Shown piece by piece: positions 30,873 through 39,522 of a stretch of DNA of 64,000 nt (position 1 is its first letter; each line of letters begins with the position of its first letter). The DNA comes from Microbulbifer agarilyticus. Lineage in GTDB: Bacteria > Pseudomonadota > Gammaproteobacteria > Pseudomonadales > Cellvibrionaceae. The DNA is taken from contig NZ_CP019650.1 of assembly GCF_001999945.1 (NCBI RefSeq), positions 1,488,001-1,552,000 on the forward strand. The letters run 5' to 3'. The translations under genes were made by a program, and so were the position numbers. Below the pieces are notes generated by a model. It was given only the letters and a program-made list of their open reading frames with translations. It was not told the DNA's origin and did no database searches.

Positions 30873-32012
30873 ATGCTGATGGAAGTGCAAGAGCAGGCGT
30901 CCGCGCTGCTATCCGCGAGCACGATTGCCGCTACAAAAGTCGAGTACTACCAGATACCTCTGGCCGAGGTGCTCACTGACGCCCGTCATGGTGATCACAC
31001 CCATTTCGAGCTGCTGGTATTCCGTGTGCGCTGTAACGATGGCCTGGAAGGGGTTGGCTATACCTACACGGGCGGGCGCGGTGGCCGTGCCATTTATTCC
31101 CTGTTGCAAGACGATATTCAGCCCTTGCTGGAAGGCAAGGATGCCAACGAAATCGGTGCTGCCTGGGAAGAAATCCAGTCGCACCTGCACTACGTGGGTC
31201 GCGGTGGTCTGCTGAGCTTCGCCCTGTCTGCCGTGGATATCGCCCTTTGGGACCTGCGCTGCAAACGCCTGGGCATACCGCTGTGGAAGGTGGCCGGTGG
31301 TGCGGACAACACCACCAAGTGTTACGCCGGCGGCATCGACCTGAATTTCAGTGAAGCCAAACTACTCGACAATATTTCCAGCTACCTTGCGCGCGGTTTT
31401 AACGCGGTCAAGATCAAGGTCGGTAAGGATGAATACCGGGAAGATGTGGCACGGGTGGAAGCGGTACGCAAGCTGATCGGCGACGATGCCATTTTTATGG
31501 TGGATGCCAATTACTCCATGACCGTGGAGCAGGCCGTTCGTTTCGGGCGCGCCATCGACCACTGCGATATTACCTGGTTTGAAGAGCCCACCATCCCCGA
31601 TGACTATCTCGGTTATGGCCGTATTGCCGAGGCGATCAATATTCCGTTGGCAATGGGCGAAAACCTGCACACCATCCACGAATTTACTTACGCGATTGCG
31701 CAGTCGAAGCTCGGCTTCCTGCAGCCGGACGCATCGAATATCGGCGGTATCACCGGTTGGCTGAAAGTTGCCGAGTTGGCCTACGCCCACAACCTGCCAG
31801 TGTGCAGCCACGGTATGCACGAGCTGCATGTGTCACTGATGGCGAGCCAACCGCACGCAGGCTACCTGGAAGTTCACTCTTTCCCAATTGATGAATACAC
31901 CACCCGTCCCATCGTGTTGCAGGACGGCCGTGCTGTCGCCTCCAATGAGCCCGGCACCGGCGTGGTGTTTGATGATGCACTGCTGCGACCACATCTGGTC
32001 AAGTACACATAA
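30873..32012 (+). CDS. 3,6-anhydro-L-galactonate cycloisomerase-like enolase-superfamily enzyme
   Basis: 379 aa from the ATG at 30873, with GGGG eight bases before it; the frame reaches a TTG at 30798 that would place the operator inside the gene. Enolase-superfamily barrel: KIK motif in FNAVKIKVG, metal ligands Asp211 (VDANYSM), Glu237 (WFEEP) and Glu263 (MGENLH), His base in CSHGMHEL. The N-terminal EVLTDARHGDHTHFELL and GYTYTGGRGG are characteristic of the anhydrogalactonate/galactarolactone cycloisomerase group. It would open 3,6-anhydro-L-galactonate to 2-keto-3-deoxy-L-galactonate. The next genes fit the following steps. Confidence 0.85.
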   Translation: MLMEVQEQASALLSASTIAATKVEYYQIPLAEVLTDARHGDHTHFELLVFRVRCNDGLEGVGYTYTGGRGGRAIYSLLQDDIQPLLEGKDANEIGAAWEEIQSHLHYVGRGGLLSFALSAVDIALWDLRCKRLGIPLWKVAGGADNTTKCYAGGIDLNFSEAKLLDNISSYLARGFNAVKIKVGKDEYREDVARVEAVRKLIGDDAIFMVDANYSMTVEQAVRFGRAIDHCDITWFEEPTIPDDYLGYGRIAEAINIPLAMGENLHTIHEFTYAIAQSKLGFLQPDASNIGGITGWLKVAELAYAHNLPVCSHGMHELHVSLMASQPHAGYLEVHSFPIDEYTTRPIVLQDGRAVASNEPGTGVVFDDALLRPHLVKYT

Positions 32013-32024
32013 CAGGTAATTTTC

Positions 32025-33056
32025 ATGCAAGCTCAAGCCGCTCAGTATGTTGGCAACAAATCCTTTGAAGTTGTGGAAGGGCGCTGCGAAGCGCCTGCAG
32101 CCGGCGAGGTGCGCCTTAAAGTGGGTTATGTCGGTATCTGCGGAACCGATATGCACATCTATCACGGTGTGATGGACCAGCGTGTACAGCCGCCTCAAGT
32201 CGTTGGCCACGAGATGTCTGGGGTGGTCGACGCTGTTGGCGAAGGCGTGGAAGGGTACTCTGCCGGAGACCGCGTAGTAGTGCGCCCACTCGACTTTTGC
32301 GGTGATTGCCCGGCCTGTAATGAGGGCCACAGCCACGTTTGCCACAATCTGAAATTCATGGGTATCGACTCTGTCGGTGCGTTCCAGAGCTTCTGGAATG
32401 TAAAAGCCCGCACCCTGCACAAGTTGCCGGAAAACGTTTCGCTAAAGCAGGGCGCGCTGATCGAGCCGCTGGCCGTTGCGTGCCACGATATTTCCCGTGC
32501 GCGCCTCAAGGCGGGTGAGAAAGCGGTCATTCTAGGCGGTGGCCCTATCGGGCAATTGGTGGCGCAGGTTGCTTTGGGTATTGGCGCTGAGGTGATGGTG
32601 TCTGAGCCGAGTCCAGAACGTCGCGCATTTGCTGAACAGACCGGTGCACTGGCGGTTAACCCGCTGGAACAGGATCTCACCGCCGCGGTGGAAGACTGGA
32701 CCCAAGGCAAGGGCGCCGATGTGGTGTTCGAGGTCTCTGGTGTGCAGCCGGCAATTGACGCCATGACCGAAATTGCCGCCGTGCGCGGGCGAATTTGCAT
32801 GGTTGCGATCCACAGTCAAAAGCCGCAGCTGGACCTGTTCAAGTTCTTCTGGCGTGAGCTGGAGCTGGTGGGTGCACGTGTGTACGAAGCGCAGGATTTT
32901 GAACAGGCGATCGACATGGTTGCCAAGGGCAAGATCGACCTGGTGCCGTTTATCAGCAAAGTGGCGCAACTAAACGATATTGGCAGCGCCTTCGCTAGTA
33001 TGGATGGTAATCCATCTGGCATGAAAGCTCTGGTTGCGTGTGGTGCTGAGGACTGA
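32025..33056 (+). CDS. zinc-dependent alcohol dehydrogenase (MDR family), candidate 2-keto-3-deoxy-L-galactonate 5-dehydrogenase
   Basis: 343 aa. The catalytic zinc is bound through Cys in GICGTD and the His-Glu of GHEMSG; the structural zinc site is the four-cysteine loop CGDCPACNEGHSHVC. The nucleotide-binding motif is LGGGPIGQ. It belongs to the sorbitol/threonine/galactitol dehydrogenase branch. Its place right after the cycloisomerase (12 nt) and before a KduD-like SDR fits the known route in which L-KDGal is oxidised at C5 to a diketo acid. The specific substrate is inference. Confidence 0.85.
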   Translation: MQAQAAQYVGNKSFEVVEGRCEAPAAGEVRLKVGYVGICGTDMHIYHGVMDQRVQPPQVVGHEMSGVVDAVGEGVEGYSAGDRVVVRPLDFCGDCPACNEGHSHVCHNLKFMGIDSVGAFQSFWNVKARTLHKLPENVSLKQGALIEPLAVACHDISRARLKAGEKAVILGGGPIGQLVAQVALGIGAEVMVSEPSPERRAFAEQTGALAVNPLEQDLTAAVEDWTQGKGADVVFEVSGVQPAIDAMTEIAAVRGRICMVAIHSQKPQLDLFKFFWRELELVGARVYEAQDFEQAIDMVAKGKIDLVPFISKVAQLNDIGSAFASMDGNPSGMKALVACGAED

Positions 33057-33083
33057 TCCTCCAGAAATAATTTAGAGAGTAAA

Positions 33084-33851
33084 ATGATGTTGCAGCAATT
33101 TAGCCTCGCCGGTAAAAAAGCCCTGGTTACCGGTTGTAATCGCGGTATTGGTAAAGCCATGGCGGTCGCTCTGGCAGAAGCGGGTGCGGACGTGATCGGC
33201 GTATCTGCCAACCTGGATTTGAGTGACTCTCAAGTGGGTCGCGAGGTGGCAGCCGCAGGTCAGCAGTTCTTTCCCTACCAGTGCGATTTTTCAGACCGCA
33301 ACTCGCTGTATGGTTTTATCGACAAGGTTAAAAGCGAACACCCGCAAATCGATATCCTGGTAAACAATGCCGGTACGATTTTACGCGCCCCGGCGGCAGA
33401 GCACGGAGACGACCTGTGGGATAAGGTGATCGAAGTTAACCTGAACGCACAATTTATTTTGAGTCGCGAAATCGGCAAGGAAATGGTCGCGCGCGGCGCT
33501 GGGAAAATTATTTTCACCGCGTCGCTGCTTACCTTCCAGGGTGGTATTACTGTTCCGGGGTACGCCGCGAGTAAAGGTGCGATTGGGCAAATCGCCATGG
33601 CGCTGTCCAATGAATGGGCTTCCAAGGGCGTTAACGTGAATGCGATTGCCCCGGGATATATCGCCACCGATAACACCCAGGCGCTGCGCGAAGACAGTGA
33701 GCGCGCAGCGAGTATCCTCGCCCGTATCCCACAGGGGCGCTGGGGCGAACCCGCAGACTTCAAGGGGCCGGTAGTCTTCCTGGCTTCCGAAGCCTCTAAC
33801 TACATGAATGGCAGCGTCCTGTTGGTGGACGGTGGCTGGATGGGGAGATAA
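33084..33851 (+). CDS. KduD-like short-chain dehydrogenase, candidate 2,5-diketo-3-deoxy-galactonate reductase
   Basis: 255 aa classical [11 protein letters not shown] cofactor motif, NNAGTI, catalytic Ser in [10 protein letters not shown] and YxxxK in YAASKGA. The closest family pattern is 2-deoxy-D-gluconate 3-dehydrogenase/KduD ([29 protein letters not shown]). KduD interconverts a 3-deoxy-hexulosonate and its 2,5-diketo form. Here it could reduce the diketo acid made by the previous enzyme to 2-keto-3-deoxy-D-gluconate. It lies 27 nt after that gene and 4 nt before the aldehyde dehydrogenase. Confidence 0.87.
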   Translation: MMLQQFSLAGKKALVTGCNRGIGKAMAVALAEAGADVIGVSANLDLSDSQVGREVAAAGQQFFPYQCDFSDRNSLYGFIDKVKSEHPQIDILVNNAGTILRAPAAEHGDDLWDKVIEVNLNAQFILSREIGKEMVARGAGKIIFTASLLTFQGGITVPGYAASKGAIGQIAMALSNEWASKGVNVNAIAPGYIATDNTQALREDSERAASILARIPQGRWGEPADFKGPVVFLASEASNYMNGSVLLVDGGWMGR

Positions 33852-33855
33852 GCCC

Positions 33856-35310
33856 ATGTCGGTAGAACTGAAAAACAATGTGAACTTTATCAATGGCGAA
33901 TACGTTGCCTCCGAGGCAGATGGCGTCATTGAAGTATTAAACCCGAGCACCGGTGAGGTACTGGGTAGTATCCCCAAGGGCTGTGCTGAAGATGCCGAGC
34001 GCGCACTTAGCAATGCCAAGCAAGCGCAAAAGGCTTGGGCCAAACGCACGGCACGCGACCGTGCAGCGCTGCTGCGCAAGTTTGCTACGGCAATTCGCGC
34101 AGAGACCGAAGGCCTCGCCGAGCTGCTGGTAAAAGAGCAGGGCAAGCTGATTGGCGTTGCCCGCGACGAGGTGAATGCTACCGCGACGTTTATCGAGTAC
34201 GCCTGTGACAACGCGCTGACGCTGGAAGGCGATATTCTGCCTTCCGACAATGAAGACGAAAAAATCTACATCCACAAGGTACCTCGCGGCGTTGTGGTCG
34301 CGATTACTGCTTGGAACTTCCCATTGGCGTTGGCAGGCCGGAAAATTGGCCCGGCATTGATTACCGGTAACAGCATCGTTATCAAGCCTACGCAGGAAAC
34401 ACCGCTCACCACCATGGAGCTGGGGCGTATCGCTAACGACGTGGGTATTCCCGCCGGTGTGTTGAATATTGTTAATGGCCAGGGCTCCGTTGTTGGCCAG
34501 GCGCTCTGCGAAAGTCCGCTCACCGCCATGATCACCATGACCGGCAGTACCCGCGCCGGCCAGGTGATCCATCAGGCCAGCGGCAAGCACATGATTCCCG
34601 TTATGCTGGAACTGGGTGGCAAGGCGCCGTTTATCGTGATGGAAGATGCGGATCTGGAGAAAGCTGCGGAAGCGGCGCTGTGGACCCGTTATGCCAACTG
34701 TGGCCAGGTGTGTACCTGTGCCGAGCGTTTGTATGTCCACGAAAGCGTGTACGACGCGTTTATGGACAAATTCCTGCCGAAAGTAAAAGCACTGAAAGTC
34801 GGCAACCCGCTGGATGAAGCGACGCAGATGGGACCGAAGGTCAATGCGCGCGAAATCGAGCATATCCACGAGCTAGTGCAGCAAAGTATTGCTCAGGGTG
34901 CGGAGCTGTTGATCGGTGGCAAACCTGCGGATGTCGCTGGTTTCGAAGGCGGCAACTGGTATGAGCCGACGGTATTGACCAATGTGCAGCAGGACAATGT
35001 GCTGGTGCATGAGGAAACCTTCGGCCCGATTCTACCGATCGTAAAGATCTCCAGTATCGAGGAAGCCATCAACCATACCAACGACAGTGAATACGGCCTG
35101 TCCGCATACTTGTTTACCGAAAACCTGCGTTACATCCATCAGGCCGTGGCCGAGATGGAAGTTGGTGAGGTTTACGTGAATCGCGGTATTGGTGAGCAAC
35201 ACCAAGGTTTTCACAATGGTTGGAAGCTTTCCGGCATCGGTGGCGAAGACGGCCGCTACGGGCTTGAGCAGTACGTTGACAAGAAAACGGTTTACTTGTC
35301 AGAGGCGTGA
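33856..35310 (+). CDS. NAD(P)-dependent aldehyde dehydrogenase, candidate 3,6-anhydro-L-galactose dehydrogenase
   Basis: 484 aa from the ATG at 33856 with GGGGAGA upstream; the frame extends into the SDR gene but homologues begin near VNFINGEYV. The oxyanion Asn is in AWNFPLA, the Glu in LELGGKA and the catalytic Cys in [10 protein letters not shown]. It belongs to the lactaldehyde dehydrogenase AldA group, which contains the characterised anhydrogalactose dehydrogenases. It is the last gene of the cycloisomerase operon and would carry out its first step, anhydrogalactose to anhydrogalactonate. Two terminators follow. Confidence 0.88.
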   Translation: MSVELKNNVNFINGEYVASEADGVIEVLNPSTGEVLGSIPKGCAEDAERALSNAKQAQKAWAKRTARDRAALLRKFATAIRAETEGLAELLVKEQGKLIGVARDEVNATATFIEYACDNALTLEGDILPSDNEDEKIYIHKVPRGVVVAITAWNFPLALAGRKIGPALITGNSIVIKPTQETPLTTMELGRIANDVGIPAGVLNIVNGQGSVVGQALCESPLTAMITMTGSTRAGQVIHQASGKHMIPVMLELGGKAPFIVMEDADLEKAAEAALWTRYANCGQVCTCAERLYVHESVYDAFMDKFLPKVKALKVGNPLDEATQMGPKVNAREIEHIHELVQQSIAQGAELLIGGKPADVAGFEGGNWYEPTVLTNVQQDNVLVHEETFGPILPIVKISSIEEAINHTNDSEYGLSAYLFTENLRYIHQAVAEMEVGEVYVNRGIGEQHQGFHNGWKLSGIGGEDGRYGLEQYVDKKTVYLSEA

Positions 35311-35355
35311 GCGCCTCTGTTCTCTTCCTTTCATCTCATCAGGATGAACATCTTT

Positions 35356-35384
35356 GCGCGAAGTTTTGCTTCGCGCTTTTTTTT
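35356..35384 (+). terminator. rho-independent terminator after aldehyde dehydrogenase
   Basis: GCGCGAAG, loop TTTTG, CTTCGCGC followed by eight T. It closes the anhydrogalactose operon. Confidence 0.9.
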
Positions 35385-35433
35385 GCCCTGAAAAAACGTT
35401 GTGGGGTGTTGGAAACATAAACTGTTTGTAATA

Positions 35434-35460
35434 AAAAGCCCGGCACTAGGCCGGGCTTTT
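35434..35460. terminator. bidirectional terminator
   Basis: AAAAGCCCGGC, loop ACTAG, GCCGGGCTTTT: an 11-pair stem flanked by A and T runs, so it can act on both strands. It lies between the convergent aldehyde dehydrogenase and GntR genes and probably ends the GntR transcript. Confidence 0.85.
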
Positions 35461-35524
35461 GCGAATCAAACGATATCAATCGACCGTAGTGGGTCGCGAG
35501 ACACTTATTTGATATTGCTTAACA

Positions 35525-36133
35525 TTACTTGATATTGGCGCGCAGTGCGGTGGTGGCCACGTTGATCTTGTTGGCCTTCAGCGCTTCCAGGATTGCGCGG
35601 TGCTCGTCCACACAATCTTTCGGTTTGGAGATTCGCTTGTAGTTCATACGCATGCGCAGCACGATGGGGTACCAGAGGTTGATCAGTTCGTCGCCACCGG
35701 CCGCGTGCACCAGATAGCGGTGGAAATCGATATCGGCTTTGGTCACCTCATTGAATTCCTGAGCATCAAAGGCATCTTGCAGGCGCACCAGAATATCTTC
35801 CAGTTCGGCAAAATCCATTTCGGTCAGTTTGCCCTTCAGCTGTGAGATCGCAAACACCTCGATACGACGGCGAATATCGACCATCAGCTCCTGCATGGAC
35901 GGATCCAGCACGCTGTTTACGGAAACACCGCAGTTGTTCTTGGCGACCAGCAGGCCTTCTTTGGTGAGCTGCAACAGGACGTCGCGCACAGGGCCGCGGG
36001 ATACGCCGAACCGATTTGCCAGCTGCTGTTCGTTCAGTTTGGTAGTGGGCGCCAGGTCTCCGGAAATGATATCGGAGCGCAACTGATCCGCGATCTGTTC
36101 GCGGACTGGAATAATTTTTGTGGCTTCACGCAT
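35525..36133 (-). CDS. GntR-family regulator, FCD subfamily
   Basis: 202 aa. N-terminal winged helix (VREQIADQLRSDIISGDLAP, LNEQQLANRFGVSRGPVRDVL) and a C-terminal all-helical FCD ligand domain with the conserved Asp and His residues (ADIDFHRYLVHAAG, CVDEHRAILEAL). FCD regulators such as DgoR, UxuR and ExuR respond to sugar acids. It is divergent from dgoK and between the two catabolic operons, so KDGal, galactonate or anhydrogalactonate is a plausible effector. The ATTGTTAACAAT-type sites, including one in its own upstream region, are its best candidate operators. Confidence 0.93.
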   Translation of the reverse strand: MREATKIIPVREQIADQLRSDIISGDLAPTTKLNEQQLANRFGVSRGPVRDVLLQLTKEGLLVAKNNCGVSVNSVLDPSMQELMVDIRRRIEVFAISQLKGKLTEMDFAELEDILVRLQDAFDAQEFNEVTKADIDFHRYLVHAAGGDELINLWYPIVLRMRMNYKRISKPKDCVDEHRAILEALKANKINVATTALRANIK

Positions 36134-36378
36134 GATCGATTCTGCTCACCAATTTATCTTTGGGTAGGCGGAGAGGCCCCGCTTACCGTATTTCGTTCAG
36201 TTCATTCGCCGCCTCTTGCAGCCCGTCTGGAGTAGAGGGGGGCAAGGACTTCTGGCGGATATGTCCGGGCTATCTTGGTCACCAGCTGTTTCTGCGGTAA
36301 CGAATGGGTTGCAACAAATTTACAACGGACTCCCGATTTGCCGATAGTACCCCAGACCACAAGAAAAATCCCCAACAA

Positions 36379-36390
36379 ACTGTTAACAAT
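36379..36390. promoter_or_regulatory. putative GntR operator (ACTGTTAACAAT)
   Basis: One mismatch from the palindrome ATTGTTAACAAT, in the 397-nt divergent gap between the GntR gene and dgoK. The position suits autoregulation. No gene is visible elsewhere in the gap. Confidence 0.55.
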
Positions 36391-36483
36391 CAACAATTAT
36401 GCTGGTTAAATTTACCCTTACGAGGGCGATAGTGTGCTGAAAAGCACTATTTAGCTGCGATTTTGGCGTGAATTAGCGCCCCC

Positions 36484-36498
36484 GGTCAACAATTGACC
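36484..36498. promoter_or_regulatory. putative second operator upstream of dgoK
   Basis: GGTCAA, spacer CAA, TTGACC. On the reverse strand it reads GGTCAATTGTTGACC, sharing GTCAATTGTT and then AC with the site at 30794 apart from one base. It lies 33 nt before the dgoK start, where a repressor would block transcription. Confidence 0.5.
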
Positions 36499-36530
36499 AG
36501 TTGTATAAGAATCTGTTTTGGAGTGTCGCA

Positions 36531-37433
36531 ATGGGTGAAATTTTGGTGTGTGACTGGGGAACCAGTAGCTTTCGGTTAATGCGTGTTAGTGCGTCGGGTG
36601 AAATCCTCGCTCAGGTGGCTACAGATCAAGGCGTGAAGCAGCTGAATCCCGAAGATATGGAGGCCTATCTCAAGGCCCAAATGGTGACGCTCGGCAGCAT
36701 TACGGCTCCTGTGGTCCTGTGTGGCATGGTGGGGTCCGGTATTGGCTGGTACGAGGTGCCTTATGTAACCTGCCCAGCCTCCGTCAAGTCACTGTCCGCG
36801 GCATTGGTACGCATCCCGCAGACTGACCTGAATGCCTGGTGTGTACCGGGTGTAAAGCTGACGTCTTCGCAAGGTGATGCGGATGTGATGCGCGGCGAAG
36901 AGACCCAAATCATTGGTTGGCTTACGCAGGCGAGCGAGCGGGAACGCACCAACAGTACTCTGTGCCTGCCGGGGACACATAGCAAATGGGCACATGTGGA
37001 GGGAGCGGAAATCTGTGAATTCAGCACTGCATTCACCGGCGAGATGTACGCGCTGCTGAATGACCACAGTGTGCTCGTACAGGGCGCCCAAGTAGCTTGT
37101 GATAATGCGTTTGACGCTGGTCTTGCGGCAAGCACAGATGGTGCCGGGCTTATTCATCAGTTGTTCAATGCCCGCAGCCGGTCGGTACTGGGCCTGCAGT
37201 CTGCCTCTGCAAGCGCGTCTTATCTTTCTGGCCTATTGATCGGCAGTGAAGTTGCGGGCGTGGCGAAGAAGTTGTCGCCCGGCGCCGTCGTGCACGTGAT
37301 TTGCGGTGATTACCTTGCGGAGCCCTATCTGAAAGCGTTAACGCATTTTGGGCTTAGAGGTATGCACTACTCAGGTAGCACCTATTCCGCACTGGGGCTG
37401 CGCGCCATTGCCGAGGCTCGCGACCTGATGTAG
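36531..37433 (+). CDS. dgoK: 2-dehydro-3-deoxygalactonokinase DgoK
   Basis: 300 aa from the ATG at 36531, with GGAG nine bases upstream; a TTG at 36501 is in frame but lies in the operator region. DGOK family: N-terminal phosphate loop CDWGTSSFRL, PGTHSKWAHV, FSTAFTGEMYALLNDHSVL and VHVICGDYLAEPY. It phosphorylates KDGal at C6 with ATP, giving the substrate of the aldolase at 21324. It stands alone, divergent from the GntR gene, with two candidate operators in front. This is the clearest proof that KDGal is an intermediate in this strain. Confidence 0.95.
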   Translation: MGEILVCDWGTSSFRLMRVSASGEILAQVATDQGVKQLNPEDMEAYLKAQMVTLGSITAPVVLCGMVGSGIGWYEVPYVTCPASVKSLSAALVRIPQTDLNAWCVPGVKLTSSQGDADVMRGEETQIIGWLTQASERERTNSTLCLPGTHSKWAHVEGAEICEFSTAFTGEMYALLNDHSVLVQGAQVACDNAFDAGLAASTDGAGLIHQLFNARSRSVLGLQSASASASYLSGLLIGSEVAGVAKKLSPGAVVHVICGDYLAEPYLKALTHFGLRGMHYSGSTYSALGLRAIAEARDLM

Positions 37434-37573
37434 CGAGGTAGATTGTAGCGAGGCCGATGATAACTTCCCGTTTGTAATAGTTCCTCTATCGCTTTGCCCG
37501 ATGGCTCCCGCTTTACGTTTTCTTCTCCCTTTGACCAATATCCGCCCAATATGTCAAAGGGTTGGAGGGAGCA

Positions 37574-38605
37574 ATGGCGATTATTCTGGGCAAGTTACGG
37601 AGTTTTTTCGCAGCGGTAATGACGGTCATCTTTCTGGTCGGTTGTGGTGGCTCCAGTGAGAGCGAACCGCCCGCACCAGAGGTTACCGAGGATGTTGCCG
37701 ACGGTGGTTCCGATGGTGGCAGCAATGACGACGGTGACACGAACACCACTGAAGACCCGGTAACCGTTGCAGAAAATAAACTGGGCGCTTGGATTTGGTA
37801 CATCGACGAGGCCGGACTCATACGTGGCGATCACGCGAGCATGGCTCAGTACCTCGCTGGTCTCGGCGTGAAGCGTGTGTTCATCAAGATCAGTGATATC
37901 AACTACCAGTGGGACGCCAACAAAATTACCTTCCAGGGTGACGATGTTGATTGCGGTGTATGGCAAGACGCCTGTGAGCCTGAAAACCTCCAATTCTATC
38001 GGGATGCGGGCATTGAACCCTGGGCGTGGACCTATAACGATGTACATTCCTTCGAAGAGCAAGCGGATATGCTCGAAGCTGCGGTGCGTGTAGGTTACGC
38101 CGGTTACGTATTGGATATTGAAGAAGAATATAACGGTGTCTCCGAAGATCTTCACACGCTGCTGTCCGCCCATCGCAATCGCCTGGAAACACTGGGTGAT
38201 ATCGTTCCAGAAAATTTCTTATTGACTGCTACAAGCTGGGGTAACCCGCAATACCACGGTATGCGCATTGATATTATCGATGAGTATGTGGATGCGCACA
38301 TGCCGCAGACGTATATAGAAAAGTGGGGGAGTGATTTTATTCTGGATATCCCCGGGACAATCACTCAGGGAGATTGCGAATACCGTGAGCTTGGGGCGAC
38401 AAAGCCCGTGTGGCATATTGTTTCTCATGAAGACAAACTGCTCACTGCGGACCAGTTAAACGAATTTGTCCGTCATGCCGGCCCGCATGCGTCCGTGTGG
38501 CGTATGAGCAGTGACTATCTGCAAGAAGAGATTGAGGCTATGGACTGGGATATGAAAGAGTTCCAGCCCAATGAATGTACTCAAACGAACTTCGATATCG
38601 ATTGA
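37574..38605 (+). CDS. lipoprotein with acidic linker and TIM-barrel-like domain, function unknown
   Basis: 343 aa from the ATG at 37574, with GGAGGGAG just upstream. Lipobox FLVGC is followed by a 45-residue Asp/Glu/Ser/Gly/Thr-rich linker (residues about 24-70), then one globular domain. That domain has a barrel-like order: GAWIWYIDEAG, KRVFIKISD, EPWAWTYNDVHS, GYVLDIEEEY, LLTATSWG, AHMPQTYIEKWG and KPVWHIVSHED. Acidic residues at strand ends (DIEEEY) resemble glycoside hydrolase active sites such as GH25-like or related barrels. I cannot assign a family. It is 48 nt ahead of an L,D-transpeptidase-fold protein, suggesting a cell-wall role. Confidence 0.7.
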   Translation: MAIILGKLRSFFAAVMTVIFLVGCGGSSESEPPAPEVTEDVADGGSDGGSNDDGDTNTTEDPVTVAENKLGAWIWYIDEAGLIRGDHASMAQYLAGLGVKRVFIKISDINYQWDANKITFQGDDVDCGVWQDACEPENLQFYRDAGIEPWAWTYNDVHSFEEQADMLEAAVRVGYAGYVLDIEEEYNGVSEDLHTLLSAHRNRLETLGDIVPENFLLTATSWGNPQYHGMRIDIIDEYVDAHMPQTYIEKWGSDFILDIPGTITQGDCEYRELGATKPVWHIVSHEDKLLTADQLNEFVRHAGPHASVWRMSSDYLQEEIEAMDWDMKEFQPNECTQTNFDID

Positions 38606-38653
38606 AATCGATAAACTAAAAAGTAGGGCAGACTACTCGCAGGGGAAAGTACC

Positions 38654-39400
38654 ATGTTTGGAAAACAGTATTTTTTATTTCTATGTGCAGCCTTGTGGGC
38701 TTTCACTGCCTCAGCCCAGGTACCACAGAGTAGTCAGCAGTTATTGATAGCCTTGACTGATGATTGGGGTGCGACGACCGGAGAACTACGCGCTTTCTCG
38801 CGTGGAGAAAAAGGTTGGATCTCAGAATTTTCCCCGATTCCGGTAAACCTTGGCCGCACTGGGCTGGCTTGGGGAATAGGACTTCATCCACAATCTGTGA
38901 TTGGCGAAGGTGCCCCTCAAAAACGCGAGGGCGATGGCAAGGCGCCGGCGGGTATCTTTCTTTTGGGTGATGCATTTGGCTACCCTGAGACATTACGCAC
39001 CGGTCTTGATTACCAGCCCATGAGCTCTTCCCACTACTGTATCGATGTACCCACTTCGGCGCTGTACAACCAAACTGTGGATGCTGCTGTTGTGGGTGAA
39101 GAAAAGGTGAAAGGTTCTTCCGAGGGGATGCGCCGGGACATTCACTACGGAGATCAGCAGTATAAAAAGGGAGTTTTTGTGGCCCATAACCCGGCCAATG
39201 TGCCCGGGGCTGGAAGTTGTATTTTCGTACATCTCTGGAAGGGGCCCGGCAGTCCTACTGCGGGCTGCACAGCGATGGCGGAGTCGCAAATGGATTCTGT
39301 TCTCGCATGGCTAAAGTCTGAGGATTTACCGGTATATGTTGCACTGCCCAAGGCTCAGTACCTTGCGCTGCAACGACAATGGGGTCTCCCTCCTTTGTAG
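38654..39400 (+). CDS. L,D-transpeptidase (YkuD-fold) family protein, exported
   Basis: 248 aa with a clear signal peptide (LCAALWAFTASAQ). The YkuD-type domain is shown by GDGKAPAGIFLLGDAFGYPE and the catalytic His193 to Cys205 stretch (FVHLWKGPGSPTAGCTAM). These enzymes crosslink or edit peptidoglycan stem peptides, though this subgroup also includes carboxypeptidase-like members. The ribosome site is AGGGGAAAG. With its neighbour it precedes the aminotransferase and the peptide catabolic genes, so it may release D-amino acids or edit stems. Confidence 0.85.
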   Translation: MFGKQYFLFLCAALWAFTASAQVPQSSQQLLIALTDDWGATTGELRAFSRGEKGWISEFSPIPVNLGRTGLAWGIGLHPQSVIGEGAPQKREGDGKAPAGIFLLGDAFGYPETLRTGLDYQPMSSSHYCIDVPTSALYNQTVDAAVVGEEKVKGSSEGMRRDIHYGDQQYKKGVFVAHNPANVPGAGSCIFVHLWKGPGSPTAGCTAMAESQMDSVLAWLKSEDLPVYVALPKAQYLALQRQWGLPPL

Positions 39401-39522
39401 TTATACGTGGAAAATCTTATGTATCGGCGTTGTCGATAGTTACAAACTGTCACTGACAAATAAGCGCCTTACACTGAGCTCATCGCCCGTCCAATCTAGG
39501 CGGGTCTCCATTATGGTTGAGA

